Shown here: one piece after another, positions 7,935 through 17,266 of the stretch
How the letters are laid out: every line of letters begins with the position of its first letter
Position numbering within the stretch: the stretch's first letter is position 1
Source: Halosegnis rubeus
Lineage (GTDB): Archaea > Halobacteriota > Halobacteria > Halobacteriales > Haloarculaceae
Reading direction: 5' to 3'
Assembly: GCF_009184545.1 (NCBI RefSeq)
Contig: NZ_QJOW01000001.1
Location: 682,001-746,000, forward strand
DNA: 64,000 bases
Translations under genes and position numbers: made by a program
The notes under the pieces: model-generated
The model's database searches: none
The model's input: the letters and a program-made list of their open reading frames with translations, nothing else
Told to the model about the DNA's origin: nothing

Positions 7935-9095
7935 ATGAGCGTACTCGCCGACACGAACGTCGTCCTCGGCGTCTCGGGGTCGATTGCCGCCGTCAAGACG
8001 GTGGAACTGGCCCACGAACTGCGACGCGAGGGCGCAAACGTCACGCCAGTCATGACCGACAGCGCCCGGGGCATCATCCACCCGTGGGCACTGGAGTTCG
8101 CGACGGAAAACGAGGTCGTCACCGAAATCACCGGCAAGGTCGAACACGTCGACCTGTTCGGCGCGGACGGCTGGGCGGACGTGTTTCTGCTCGCCCCGGC
8201 GACCGCGAACACCGTCGGAAAAATCGCCGCCGGCATCGACGATACGACCGTCACGACGTGTGCGACGACCGCGCTCGGACAGGGCGTTCCCCTTGTCGTC
8301 GCGCCCGCGATGCACGAGCCGATGTACGACCACCCGGGCGTGCTCGACTCGCTCGACACCCTGGAATCGTGGGGCGTCACCTTCGTCAACCCGCGGCTCG
8401 AAGAGGGGAAAGCGAAGATCGCGACCGAGGAGGCAATCGTGACCACGACGGCCCGAGTCGCCGGCGACTCCCCGCTCGCCGGCCAACACGTCGTCGTCAC
8501 GAGCGGGCCGACGAGCGAGACAATCGACCCCGTCCGCGTGTTGACGAACCGCGCTTCGGGAAAGACCGGTCGCGCACTGGCGCGGGCCTGTTACGTTCGC
8601 GGCGCGGACGTGACCCTGCTCCACGACGGGACCGACGTACCGTACGCGAGCGTCGAACGCGTCGAGTCGGCTGCCGAAATGACCGAGACGGCGGTCGAGG
8701 TGGTCGGTGGCGGCGCCGACGCGCTCGTGTCCGCGGCTGCGATTTCAGATTACACCATCGAGGCGAGCGACGAGAAGATTCGCTCGGGAGGCGAACTCAC
8801 CCTCGAACTGGAGCCGACGCCGAAGCTGCTCGATACGGTCCGCGCGAGCGCTCCCGACCTCACGATGGTCGGGTTCAAGCTCGAAACCGAAGGCGACGAC
8901 GAGCGTCTCGTCGCGACGGCGCGCGAGCAACTGGCGCGGGTCGGTCTCTCCTTCGTCGTCGCGAACCGTGCGGACGCGCTCGCCGGCGACGAGACGCGTG
9001 TCATCATCGTCCGCGAGGCCGAGACGACGAGTTACACGGGGCCGAAAACGGCCGTCGCGAACGACATCGCAGACGAGCTCGCGGTCGAACTCTGA
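7935..9095 (+). CDS. coaBC: Bifunctional phosphopantothenoylcysteine decarboxylase / phosphopantothenate-cysteine ligase
   Basis: 386 residues with both CoA-biosynthesis domains. The CoaC flavoprotein half (about 1-180) starts with LGVSGSIAAVKTVELAHELR and contains APATANTVGK and the PAMHEPMYDHP substrate motif. The CoaB half (about 180-386) starts with VVVTSGPTSETIDPVR and has the NRASGKTGRALA nucleotide-binding loop plus AAISDYT. It converts 4'-phosphopantothenate to 4'-phosphopantetheine in the cytoplasm. Length and domain order match the standard fused enzyme. It converges with the Mrp antiporter operon with no gap. Confidence 0.95.
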   Translation: MSVLADTNVVLGVSGSIAAVKTVELAHELRREGANVTPVMTDSARGIIHPWALEFATENEVVTEITGKVEHVDLFGADGWADVFLLAPATANTVGKIAAGIDDTTVTTCATTALGQGVPLVVAPAMHEPMYDHPGVLDSLDTLESWGVTFVNPRLEEGKAKIATEEAIVTTTARVAGDSPLAGQHVVVTSGPTSETIDPVRVLTNRASGKTGRALARACYVRGADVTLLHDGTDVPYASVERVESAAEMTETAVEVVGGGADALVSAAAISDYTIEASDEKIRSGGELTLELEPTPKLLDTVRASAPDLTMVGFKLETEGDDERLVATAREQLARVGLSFVVANRADALAGDETRVIIVREAETTSYTGPKTAVANDIADELAVEL

Positions 9096-10874
9096 TTAGA
9101 GGACCGCCGCGAGGACGACGACCGCCGCCACCAACACGACGAGCACGATTCCCGAGCTAATTCCCGCCGCCAGCGGGACGCGGTCGCGGCCGACGGCTCG
9201 GCCCACGGCGCGGTCGGGTGCGGCGACGGCACGCTGGACGCCGCCGGCGACTCGGACGACGGCGCGGTCGGTCGCGGCGTACAGTTCCGTCACGCCGACG
9301 ACGAGCGCACGCGTCCCGTAGAAGCTGAGCGGGTTGTACAGCTTGTCCACGTCAGGGACGCGGCCGAGCTTCGACAGCGGCTTCTTCACGAGGGCGAAGC
9401 CGACGAGGCCCGCCACGGCGAGCGCGACGCCCTCGATGATGTGATCGGTGGTGTAGGTCACGTAGACGTGGTCGACGACGGCCCCGTCTGTCACGTCGAA
9501 CGGGAGGATGCTGAACAGCGAGCCGTCGGAGAGACCGAAGAACACACAGAGCGCGGCCACGGTCACCAGCGCGACCGATTGGCCGCGGTTGGCGTCTTTC
9601 ACCTCGCCGTCGTACTCGCCGTGGAAGAAGGCGTAGTAGCCGAACTTGATGAACGACATGAAGGTGCCGACGCCACCGACGAGCAGCAGTAGCTCGAGGG
9701 TGTAGAAGTCACCAATCACGAGCGGTCCTTTCTGGAAGGTGTAGTGACTCCCGGAGATGACGATGCCCTTGCTCACGAATCCGTTGAAACCAGGGAAACC
9801 GGCGATAGACAGCGCGGCGACGCTAAACGCGCCGGCGGTGAGGGGCATCTGTCGGGCCAGTCCGCCGAGCTTCTTCAGACTCTCCTCGCCGGTGCGGTAG
9901 ATGACGACGCCCGCGGTCATGAATAGCAGCCCCTTGTAGAGGATGTGGTTGAACACGTGGGCGAACGCGCCGGCCTGTGCGAGCGCGGAGCCGATGCCGA
10001 CGCCCGCGACCATGTAGCCGACCTGCGACTGGATGTGATACGAGAGGAGCCGGCGCATGTCGTTTTGGAACAGCGCCATCGTCGCGCCGAAGACGGCCAT
10101 CAGTCCACCCATGTACGCGACGGCGACGTTCCCGTCGTCGGGGAAGACGCGGTACATCCCGTAGACGCCGGTCTTGGTCGTGTAGACACACAGGAAGACG
10201 CTGGCCGCGATGTGCGGGCGCGGGTAGGTGTCCGGCAGCCACGCGTGCAGCCCGATGAAGCCGACGTTGACACCGACACCGAGCGCGGCGAGCACGGGCG
10301 CGACGGGACCGGCGAGACCGGCCGTCTCCGGGCCACCGGGCACGCTCGCGAACAGGAAGGACCCCGTCTCGGCGAAGTGCCAGATGACCGCCCCGAGGAA
10401 CAGGGTGCCGCCGATTCCGTGGAGAATCGCGTACCGGAAGCCGGCACGGACGGCTTTCCCGCCGTAGTGCCAGACCAGCAGGGTGCTGGTGACGGCCATC
10501 AGCTCCCAGAAGAAGATGAGCGTGAGCCAGTCGCCGCCGAAGACGGCTCCGAGGCTGCTCGCCACGTAGCTGAGTGCGAAGGCAGTCTGGATGGCCTCTG
10601 CGTCGCTGTAGTACGAGTAGAGGACGCCGACAGCACCGATGAACGCGAAGATGAGCCCCATCAGCGTCGAGAACGGGTCCACGTTGAAGATGACCGTCTC
10701 GAAGCCGAACAAATCGAAGCTCGTGAAGTGTGCACCGGAGTCGACGAGCCAGACGTACGGCACGACGGCGAACGTCGCAACGCCGGCGACTGCGTGACCG
10801 AATTTCTGACCGAGCAGCGGCAACAGCAGCGCCGCGAGAATGACCGGGACGAACGGTGGGACAATCGGCTCCAT
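9096..10874 (-). CDS. Mrp/NuoL-like proton-conducting membrane subunit (third copy in operon)
   Basis: 592 residues with about 14 hydrophobic segments, homologous to the antiporter-like subunits NuoL/M/N and MrpA/D. The key in-membrane glutamate (FFWELMAVTS) and lysine (HILYKGLLF) of the proton path are present, as is the SYHIQSQVGYM segment. A poorly conserved Ala/Val-rich helix forms the C-terminus after a soluble stretch. Start at 10874: its ATG shares one base with the TGA of the upstream gene (TGATG), so translation is probably coupled. It is the last gene of the operon. Confidence 0.9.
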   Translation of the reverse strand: MEPIVPPFVPVILAALLLPLLGQKFGHAVAGVATFAVVPYVWLVDSGAHFTSFDLFGFETVIFNVDPFSTLMGLIFAFIGAVGVLYSYYSDAEAIQTAFALSYVASSLGAVFGGDWLTLIFFWELMAVTSTLLVWHYGGKAVRAGFRYAILHGIGGTLFLGAVIWHFAETGSFLFASVPGGPETAGLAGPVAPVLAALGVGVNVGFIGLHAWLPDTYPRPHIAASVFLCVYTTKTGVYGMYRVFPDDGNVAVAYMGGLMAVFGATMALFQNDMRRLLSYHIQSQVGYMVAGVGIGSALAQAGAFAHVFNHILYKGLLFMTAGVVIYRTGEESLKKLGGLARQMPLTAGAFSVAALSIAGFPGFNGFVSKGIVISGSHYTFQKGPLVIGDFYTLELLLLVGGVGTFMSFIKFGYYAFFHGEYDGEVKDANRGQSVALVTVAALCVFFGLSDGSLFSILPFDVTDGAVVDHVYVTYTTDHIIEGVALAVAGLVGFALVKKPLSKLGRVPDVDKLYNPLSFYGTRALVVGVTELYAATDRAVVRVAGGVQRAVAAPDRAVGRAVGRDRVPLAAGISSGIVLVVLVAAVVVLAAVL

Positions 10875-12502
10875 CAGAGCACCACCCCCGTCACACCTTC
10901 CACGACAGCACGGACGATCTGGAGGAACACTGCCGCGTCGGGGACGATTCCGAGCACGACGGAACCGGCCGCGGCAAAGAGAATGGGCGCGACCATGAGC
11001 CACGTGGACTCGCCGCCGCGCCAGCCGGCTGTGGTCCAGCCGTCGCCGTGACCGTGCTCACCGTGTTCGGCTTCGTGTCCACCGTCGGTCGCCACGTCGC
11101 GGTCGCCGCCGAACGGCGATTCGAGCAATGGCTTCGAGTTTCCGTCGTCGGGCGATTCGAAGAAGGCCGTGTAAACCACCGGCCAGAAGTACGCGATGTT
11201 GAGGACGCCAGAGATGAGCAGCGCGCCGGTAAACAGCAGTTGCCCGGACGAGACCGTCCCGACGAGGATGAAGTACTTGCTGACGAAGCCGGCGATGAGC
11301 GGGATGCCGGCCATCCCGAGGGAGGCAACCCCGAATGCCGTCATCGTGAGTGGCATCCGCCGGCCGATGCCGGCCATGTCGCTGATGTCGTCGGTGTGAG
11401 TCTCGACGTGGATGGCTCCCGCACAGAAGAACAGGGTAAGTTTCATGAACGCGTGTGCGGGGATGTGGAGCAGTCCGCCCGCGAGCGCGTACGCGGCGGC
11501 GCGGTCGGGGGCGACGCTCACCCCCACAGCCACTCCGAGCACGATGTACGAGAGCTGGCTCACCGTCGAGAAGGCGAGTCGACGCTTGAGGTTGTCCTGA
11601 CGAAGTGCGATAACGCTCGAAATCAGGAGCGTCGCCGCGGCGACGAACGCGAGCGCGATTCCGAGACCCAGGTCGGCGACGGCATCCGGTCCGAACACGT
11701 CGAGCGTGACGCGAGCGATACCGAACACGCCGGACTTGACGACCGCGACCGCGTGGAGCAGACCCGAGACGGGCGTCGGAGCGACCATCGCATCGGGCAG
11801 CCACGAGTGCAGCGGCATCAGCGCGGCCTTCACGCCGAATCCGAGGATGAGCAGGCCGAAGGCGGCGCTCGCGAGCGTCGGGTCGGTCGTCGCGAGGTCG
11901 GCGATGCCGCCGGGAGTGAACGTGGTCGTCCCGGCGAGCACGTACACGAGTACGGTCCCCGCGAGAACCGCCACGCCACCCCCGAAGGTGTAGGTGAGGT
12001 ACTTGCGGCCGGCAGCACGGGCCTCCGTCGTCTGGTCGTGCGTGACGAGCGGGTACGTCGCGACGGTCAACAGCTCGTAGAACACGAACAACACGAGCAG
12101 GTTCCCAGCGAAGGCGATGCCGATGGCCGCGGAGACGCTCCCCGCGAAGGAGGCGAAGTAGCGGGTCTGGTGGTCCTCGTCGAGTCCGCGCATGTAGCCC
12201 ATGCTGTAGAAGCTGGTTACGACCCACAGCAGGCTCGCGAGCAGCCCGAAGAGCAGGCCGAGCGCGTCGGCCTCGAGCGCGAAGTTCACGCCCGGGACGA
12301 ACGCTCCGAGGTCGGTGACGTACACGTCGCCGGCGAGGACGGCCGGCACCATGCTGGCGACGAGTCCGAACTTCGTCACGGCCGCGAGGATGGTCCACGC
12401 TTCCCGGAGGTTCGGCCGGCCGCGGGAGGCGAGAATCGGCGCGACGGCGACGGCCGAGACGAGCACTGCAAGCAGCGGTCTGAGCGATATGATTTCGGTC
12501 AT
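10874..12502 (-). CDS. Mrp/NuoL-like proton-conducting membrane subunit (second copy in operon)
   Basis: 542-residue polytopic membrane protein of the complex-I antiporter-subunit family. Conserved ion-path residues: Glu in FVFYELLTVATYPL and Lys in AHAFMKLTLFF. A hydrophilic, His-rich insertion (HEAEHGEHGHGDG region) lies between the last helices. Its ATG overlaps the stop of the upstream mnhD gene by four bases (ATGA), and its stop overlaps the next start. It probably acts together with its paralogues as one of three stacked ion channels in the antiporter complex. Confidence 0.9.
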   Translation of the reverse strand: MTEIISLRPLLAVLVSAVAVAPILASRGRPNLREAWTILAAVTKFGLVASMVPAVLAGDVYVTDLGAFVPGVNFALEADALGLLFGLLASLLWVVTSFYSMGYMRGLDEDHQTRYFASFAGSVSAAIGIAFAGNLLVLFVFYELLTVATYPLVTHDQTTEARAAGRKYLTYTFGGGVAVLAGTVLVYVLAGTTTFTPGGIADLATTDPTLASAAFGLLILGFGVKAALMPLHSWLPDAMVAPTPVSGLLHAVAVVKSGVFGIARVTLDVFGPDAVADLGLGIALAFVAAATLLISSVIALRQDNLKRRLAFSTVSQLSYIVLGVAVGVSVAPDRAAAYALAGGLLHIPAHAFMKLTLFFCAGAIHVETHTDDISDMAGIGRRMPLTMTAFGVASLGMAGIPLIAGFVSKYFILVGTVSSGQLLFTGALLISGVLNIAYFWPVVYTAFFESPDDGNSKPLLESPFGGDRDVATDGGHEAEHGEHGHGDGWTTAGWRGGESTWLMVAPILFAAAGSVVLGIVPDAAVFLQIVRAVVEGVTGVVL

Positions 12503-13995
12503 GAGAGAAGCCCCTCTATCGTTGGTTCGAGCAAGTCGCCGTAGCCGGCGGCGACGGCACCGAGTGCGACGGCGACGACGGCCGCCGCGACTACCGTCGC
12601 CCGCATCCCGACCGAGACGACCGGCTCGGGCGCGTCGTCTTCGCCGCCGTCGGTCGCCGTCGGGGCGAGGCCGCTCGTCTCCGTCGAGTCACGGAAGTAG
12701 ATGCGTTCGACCACTCGGGCGAAGTACGCGAGCGTCAGCAAGGTGCTCGCGAAGATGACGACGACGAGCGGCCACGCGCCGGCCTCGACCGCGCCAAGCG
12801 CGATGTACCACTTGCCGACGAAGCCGACGGCCGGCGGCACGCCGACCATCGCGACGGCGAGCACGCTGAACGCTGCTGCGCCGACCGGCGACCGCTTCGC
12901 GAGGCCGGCGTACTCGTCGACGGTGCGTGCGCCCGTCACGTCGTTCACGAGCCCGACGGCCAGGAACAGCCCGCCCTTCATGATGGCGTGGCCGACGAGA
13001 TGGATTGCCGCGCCGGTGAGCGCGACGACGTTGCCGACGGCGACGGCACCGACGATGAGACCGAACTGCGAGACGGACGAGTACGCGAGCATCCGTTTCA
13101 GCTCGCTCTGTGAGACGGCGAGCAGACTCCCGACGACGATACTGACGACCGCACCGGCCGCGAGCACCGTACTCGCGAGCGGCGTCGCCGCGAGGAACTC
13201 CGTCCCGAAGACGGTGAACACGATGCGAATCAGCGCGTAGGCGGCGACCGTCGAGACGAGCGCGGAGATGAACGCGCTCACCGAGTCGGGCGCACCGGCG
13301 TAGGCGGCCGGCTGCCACGTGTGCAGCGGGAAGACGGCGATCTTGACGAACAAGCCGACGACGAGCAGGCCGAACGCGGCGAGCACGAGCGGCGAACCGT
13401 AGCCCACCTCGGCAAGCTGCGTCGCGAGGTCGCCCATGTTGAGGGTCCCGGTCGCGATGTACGCGAAGCCGATGCCGAGCAGGAACAGCGACGCCCCGAC
13501 AGTCCCGACGAGCAGGTACTTCAAGCCGGCAATCGCAGAGCGCCCGCCGTCGCCGCTTGCGACGAGCGCGTAGGCGGTCAGTCCCGTGATTTCGAGGAAG
13601 ACATACATGTTGAAGATGTCGCCGGTGATGGACATCCCCGACAGCCCCGCGACGAGGAGGAGATAGATGACGTAGAACGCGTTCGAGCGCGGTCCGGCCC
13701 GTCGCGCGTACGCGAGCACGCCGAGCGAGACGACGGCCACGAGCAGCGCTATCGTCGCCGAGAGCCCGTCCACGACGAGTTCGATGCCGATGGGGACGGT
13801 GAAGCCACCGACGACGTAGCGAATTGCCTCGCTCCCGAGCACGTCTGCCATCAGCGTTCCCGCGACGGCGGTCTGGACGACGAGCGTGAGCACTGCGACG
13901 GCCCAGCCGACGCGGTCGCGGGCGAGCCCCGCGAGCAGCGCGACGACGGAGCCGAAGACCGGCAGCGCGACGAGCAGCGGCGCGAGGTCACTCAT
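12499..13995 (-). CDS. mnhD: Monovalent cation/proton antiporter subunit D
   Basis: 498 residues, about 14 hydrophobic segments, the MrpD/NuoN-type length. Conserved Glu lies in FLEITGLTAYALV and Lys in GHAIMKGGLFL, the residues used for ion translocation in this family. A soluble acidic stretch (TATDGGEDDAPEP) precedes the final helix. Its start overlaps the NuoK-like mnhC by 8 bases and its stop overlaps the next NuoL-like gene by 4, within an operon of nine contiguous genes. It acts in the cytoplasmic membrane, exchanging Na+ (or K+) for H+. Confidence 0.92.
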   Translation of the reverse strand: MSDLAPLLVALPVFGSVVALLAGLARDRVGWAVAVLTLVVQTAVAGTLMADVLGSEAIRYVVGGFTVPIGIELVVDGLSATIALLVAVVSLGVLAYARRAGPRSNAFYVIYLLLVAGLSGMSITGDIFNMYVFLEITGLTAYALVASGDGGRSAIAGLKYLLVGTVGASLFLLGIGFAYIATGTLNMGDLATQLAEVGYGSPLVLAAFGLLVVGLFVKIAVFPLHTWQPAAYAGAPDSVSAFISALVSTVAAYALIRIVFTVFGTEFLAATPLASTVLAAGAVVSIVVGSLLAVSQSELKRMLAYSSVSQFGLIVGAVAVGNVVALTGAAIHLVGHAIMKGGLFLAVGLVNDVTGARTVDEYAGLAKRSPVGAAAFSVLAVAMVGVPPAVGFVGKWYIALGAVEAGAWPLVVVIFASTLLTLAYFARVVERIYFRDSTETSGLAPTATDGGEDDAPEPVVSVGMRATVVAAAVVAVALGAVAAGYGDLLEPTIEGLLS

Positions 13996-14350
13996 CAGCC
14001 TGCACCTCCCGGAGGGTCTCCTCGTTGAGCGTCCCGTACTCGTCGTAGATGCGCACGATGAGTCCCAGCGCGACTGCGGTGAGACTCACCCCGACGACGA
14101 TTGCGGTCAGGATGAGGACGTGCGGAAGCGGCGAGACGTACGGCGCCGGGGCGGTCAATAGCGGCGGACTCGCGCCGGTGATGAACGCAGCCGCGATGAA
14201 AAACAGGAAGATACCCGTCTGGAAGACGTTCATCCCGATGACCTTCTTCACGAGGTTCTGGCTCCCGATGAGGGTGTAGGTGCCGATACCCAACAGCAGG
14301 AACGCCGCCAGGTAGTAGAGTCGGTCGGCGAGCGCCTCCAGTCCCGTCAT
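13988..14350 (-). CDS. mnhC: Monovalent cation/proton antiporter subunit C (NuoK-like)
   Basis: 120 residues with three hydrophobic helices, the standard NuoK/MrpC architecture: LLGIGTYTLIGSQNLVKKVI, then GMNVFQTGIFLFFIA, then a third helix before the YDEYGTLNEE tail. It sits between the B and D subunits exactly as in bacterial mrp/mnh operons. Overlaps at both ends (8 bases into mnhD, 4 bases with mnhB) show tight co-translation. Confidence 0.93.
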   Translation of the reverse strand: MTGLEALADRLYYLAAFLLLGIGTYTLIGSQNLVKKVIGMNVFQTGIFLFFIAAAFITGASPPLLTAPAPYVSPLPHVLILTAIVVGVSLTAVALGLIVRIYDEYGTLNEETLREVQADE

Positions 14351-14814
14351 TGATCCACCTCCTTGTCGTCCGTCGTTTCGGAGGCGATAACGAAGAACAG
14401 CCCCGTCACCACGCCAGCGACGATGAGTCCGATCGCCAGCTCGACGAACTCCATGCCGTACTTGGCGGCGTGGTAGATTGGGTACACGTCGTACTGGAGG
14501 AATGCCCCGCCGAGCAGAATCGAGCCAATGCCGGCGAGCAAGAAGGCTACCACGCCCAGCCCGACGAGTCCGACCGGGATGGTCGTCCCGATCCAGTCGC
14601 GCGTCGTCTCGATACCGAAGGCGATACCGAGCATGAGGACGACGGTGCCGACGATGACGCCGCCCTGGAACCCGCCGCCCGAGGAGTCGGCTCCGTGGAA
14701 CATCACGAACAGCCCGAGCGTGAACACGAACGGCGTGATGACCCGGACGGTCGTCATGATGATGGGACTCTCGACGTAGGGGGCCTGCGGCTCTTCGACT
14801 GGGTCGGCGCTCAT
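14347..14814 (-). CDS. mnhB: Monovalent cation/proton antiporter subunit B (MnhB domain)
   Basis: 155 residues. The diagnostic MnhB/MbhF signature HGADSSGGGFQGG is present between the first two helices, followed by two more helices and a short acidic tail. This subunit is structural in the antiporter membrane domain. The N-terminus (MSADPVEEPQAPYVES) is an acidic soluble extension typical of haloarchaea. The gene overlaps the DUF4040 gene upstream and mnhC downstream by four bases each. Confidence 0.92.
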   Translation of the reverse strand: MSADPVEEPQAPYVESPIIMTTVRVITPFVFTLGLFVMFHGADSSGGGFQGGVIVGTVVLMLGIAFGIETTRDWIGTTIPVGLVGLGVVAFLLAGIGSILLGGAFLQYDVYPIYHAAKYGMEFVELAIGLIVAGVVTGLFFVIASETTDDKEVDQ

Positions 14815-15347
14815 CCTAACACCTCCCGTCTGAGGACGATCATAAGCCCGATGCCGGCCGAGTAGACCACGACGGCCTCACCGAAGGTATCGAAGCCACG
14901 GTAGGAGGCGAGCACCGCCGTTACGGCGTTCTTGACGTGTGACTCCTCGTAGGCATTTTCCAGATAGTAGTTCGTCACCTCGTCGGTGGCGACGGCGGAG
15001 TCGCTGGCTCCGACGGCCGGCAGCGCAAACAGCGTCGCCGACAGCGAAACGACGAGCAGGACCGACACCGCGAGCGCGGGCACGTTCACCTGCTCGAAGG
15101 TGCGATCATCCGGCGGTCGGGTCGTCTTCGCGATAGTGAGCAACAGCAGGACGGTCATGACGCCTGCTCCGACGGACGCCTCGGTGAGGCCCACGTCGGG
15201 GGCACGCAGGAACACCCAGATGATGGCGATTCCGAGACTGTACGCGCCGAAGGCGATAATCGCGGCGAGCACGTCGCGCAACAGCGCGGTCGCGACCGCA
15301 CAACAGAGGATGAACACCAGGAGTGCGGCTTCGACGGGCGTAATCAC
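14811..15347 (-). CDS. MrpA C-terminal-like / MbhD-MbhE-like subunit (DUF4040)
   Basis: 178 residues corresponding to the C-terminal part of bacterial MrpA, which in haloarchaea is a separate protein. The DUF4040 (MbhD/NuoJ-like) signature FLRAPDVGLTEASVGAG is clear, and the second half resembles MbhE (YRGFDTFGEAVVVYSAGIG). About five hydrophobic segments. Splitting of MrpA into NuoL-like and MbhD/E-like pieces matches hydrogenase-type (Mbh) organisation. Four-base overlaps on both sides. Confidence 0.9.
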   Translation of the reverse strand: MITPVEAALLVFILCCAVATALLRDVLAAIIAFGAYSLGIAIIWVFLRAPDVGLTEASVGAGVMTVLLLLTIAKTTRPPDDRTFEQVNVPALAVSVLLVVSLSATLFALPAVGASDSAVATDEVTNYYLENAYEESHVKNAVTAVLASYRGFDTFGEAVVVYSAGIGLMIVLRREVLG

Positions 15348-15664
15348 GCCTCATCCCCCTCCTCGTCGGTCGTCCACGGCTCGATACCCTGTTCGGCTGC
15401 CGCACGCACGATTGCGTGTGCGGCAGTTGGATTGGTGATGAACATAAACAGCAGTAACAGCACGGTCTTGACCGTCGTCATGGTTCCGTCGAACGCGAGC
15501 GCGACCGCCCCCAGCGCCAGCAGTGCCCCGAGCGTCTCGCTCTTCGAGGTGCTGTGTGCGCGGGTGTAGAGATCGGGGAGCCGGATGAGACCGACGACGG
15601 CGACGACGGCGAAGAAGACACCGCCGAGTGTCATCACGAGGATGGCGATCTCGCGGGGGGTCAC
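15344..15664 (-). CDS. mnhG: Monovalent cation/proton antiporter subunit G
   Basis: 106 residues, three hydrophobic helices, with the family signature FFAVVAVVGLIRLPDLYTRAH followed by SKSETLGALLALGA. This is the usual MrpG/PhaG size and sequence pattern. A small structural membrane subunit of the antiporter. It overlaps subunit F upstream and the DUF4040 gene downstream by four bases each. Confidence 0.93.
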   Translation of the reverse strand: MTPREIAILVMTLGGVFFAVVAVVGLIRLPDLYTRAHSTSKSETLGALLALGAVALAFDGTMTTVKTVLLLLFMFITNPTAAHAIVRAAAEQGIEPWTTDEEGDEA

Positions 15665-15936
15665 AACACGCCACCTCGCTCGACGGTGAACTTCGAGATA
15701 GCGATGCTCAACAGGAAGTTGAGCAGCGCGTACACGAGCGCGATGTCGAGTGCCCCCGGCTCACCGATGGCCGCAGCGAGCAGGGCGATAACGATGACGA
15801 CGTTCGAGCCGAGGACGTTGACCGCGATGACCCGGTCGGGCATCGTCGGGCCGCGGACGATGCGGTAGAGACCACCCAACGAGGCGACGGTGAACGCCGC
15901 AGCTGCCACGAGCAGGATGTCCGTAGTGAGCGTCAT
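15661..15936 (-). CDS. mnhF: Monovalent cation/proton antiporter subunit F
   Basis: 91 residues, three hydrophobic helices, with the MrpF signature YRIVRGPTMPDRVIAVN-VLG. Immediately preceded by mnhE and followed by mnhG, each overlapping by four bases, the E-F-G order of bacterial mrp operons. It is expected in the membrane interface near subunit A; bacterial MrpF mutants lose antiport, so it is probably essential to function here. Confidence 0.93.
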   Translation of the reverse strand: MTLTTDILLVAAAAFTVASLGGLYRIVRGPTMPDRVIAVNVLGSNVVIVIALLAAAIGEPGALDIALVYALLNFLLSIAISKFTVERGGVL

Positions 15937-17021
15937 CGGTCGACCGCCTCCTCGGTCTCTTCGGTCTCCCCGTCGGACTGCGTTTCGGTGTCACGCCGCT
16001 CTATGGGACTCGGAATCCGGGCCGCGGAACGCCCGTAGAAGACGAACCGGACCGCGCGTTCGAGTGAGCCGCCCAACAGGCCGGCCTTCGAATCCTTCGT
16101 GAGCGCGTGGACGGTGAAGTGTCGCCGGGTCACGTCGACGGTGACGGTGCCTGGCGTCAGCGTGATGCTGTTGGCGAGTGTCGTCACCGGGAGCGCGGAC
16201 CAGACGGCGGCGTCGAACTCCACTACCTCGGGGTCGATTGGCAGGTCCGGGTGGAGCACGACGTAGGCGATTTTCAAATTCGCCACGACGACCTCCCAGA
16301 CGAGATACGGGATGTACAACAGCAGCCGACCGACGCGACCGGCCATCTGGGCCGGCTGTATCGGCGTCGTCAGCGAGATGCCCCAGAGTGCCGTGGCGAC
16401 GACCAGCCCCGAGATGGTCCCCGTCGCGAGTTCGAAGGGGGCGAGCGAGCCTGCCAACAGCAGATAAAACAGCGTCGAGATAGTCGCGAGCCCGAGGAAC
16501 TGCGCGACGGTGCCGCGCCGAACGAGCAGGGTCCCGCGGCGCGCTCGCGCGACGGCCGCTTTCTCCACCTCGAAGTCGCCCCGGCGGAGTTCGTTCTCGA
16601 TCGGCGGCAACAGCGCCGTCGTTCCGAGCGGGTCGAAGTCGGGGTCGAACACCACGACGTCGATGCCGTGCGTCCGGGCGTACTCCGCGAGCACGTCGGC
16701 GTAGTCGCTCGGACTGAACAGATACTCGCGGGTCCCGACGAGCGAGGTGTACACCTCGACTGCCGACTCGGTGTCGGCACCGAGGTCCTCGTCCGCCCAC
16801 GCCTCGACGCGGTCGAGCAGCGAGCGGGCGTGTTCCGCCTCACCAGTGCCCTCGTCGAACGAGAGGCGTTTCGAGAGCGGGTAGACGAACCGAAGCGTCA
16901 CAGACTCGCCGGTCTCGGCGGCGCGGTCGGTCGCCTGCTCGACGGCGTATCTGACCGTGTTCCGGACACTGCGGGACTCGGAGACTGGGATGAGATACCC
17001 CGTCCCAGTCACCGGTACCAC
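15933..17021 (-). CDS. mnhE: Antiporter subunit E with N-terminal universal-stress-like domain
   Basis: 362 residues, more than twice the length of bacterial MrpE (about 160). The C-terminal half (about 165-320) is MrpE: hydrophobic helices then PIDPEVVEFDA and the LANSITLTPGT signature. The N-terminal half (about 1-165) looks like an alpha/beta Usp-type domain (GYLIPVSESRSVRNTVRYAV, then VVVFDPDFDP). A charged tail ends the protein. The start is GTG at 17021, the only plausible start before the first strand. First gene of the nine-gene antiporter operon; the added domain may sense nucleotide or stress state (inference). Confidence 0.88.
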   Translation of the reverse strand: MVPVTGTGYLIPVSESRSVRNTVRYAVEQATDRAAETGESVTLRFVYPLSKRLSFDEGTGEAEHARSLLDRVEAWADEDLGADTESAVEVYTSLVGTREYLFSPSDYADVLAEYARTHGIDVVVFDPDFDPLGTTALLPPIENELRRGDFEVEKAAVARARRGTLLVRRGTVAQFLGLATISTLFYLLLAGSLAPFELATGTISGLVVATALWGISLTTPIQPAQMAGRVGRLLLYIPYLVWEVVVANLKIAYVVLHPDLPIDPEVVEFDAAVWSALPVTTLANSITLTPGTVTVDVTRRHFTVHALTKDSKAGLLGGSLERAVRFVFYGRSAARIPSPIERRDTETQSDGETEETEEAVDR

Positions 17022-17266
17022 CCGGACGACTGCAGGTCGGAACGGCCGGTAGTGAGTGCCATCGTTCTCGTGGAGCGATTGAGTCTCACGTGGTAAAGCG
17101 CTTGCTTTCGCCGCGCTACCGGCGTCGATTTTCCGCCGTAAACTGAACGAACGCCCACGGTTTCGGCTGTTCGCGCTATCAGTGTCCAGTCGGCACGCGG
17201 CGGCCGCCTCGCGGTCGAACTACACCGATTCACAGCCTTTTACCCCACCGCTCTCTCACGCGGACC
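17022..17266. promoter_or_regulatory. Divergent intergenic region between antiporter operon and hpt
   Basis: 245 bases without a convincing gene. For hpt, a TATA-like CTTTTAC (17237-17243) lies about 27 nt before the ATG at 17267, consistent with a leaderless transcript. On the minus strand a TTTACCAC stretch near 17090 could be the TATA box of the antiporter operon, which would give it a leader of about 45 nt before the GTG. An imperfect inverted repeat AAAGC-GCTT-GCTTT is centred near 17104. No other structure was seen. Confidence 0.5.

Noticed and set aside
9945-12544. Two long plus-strand open frames over the antiporter operon
   Set aside because: They are antisense to well-supported NuoL-like genes, with charged, repetitive translations and no family match.
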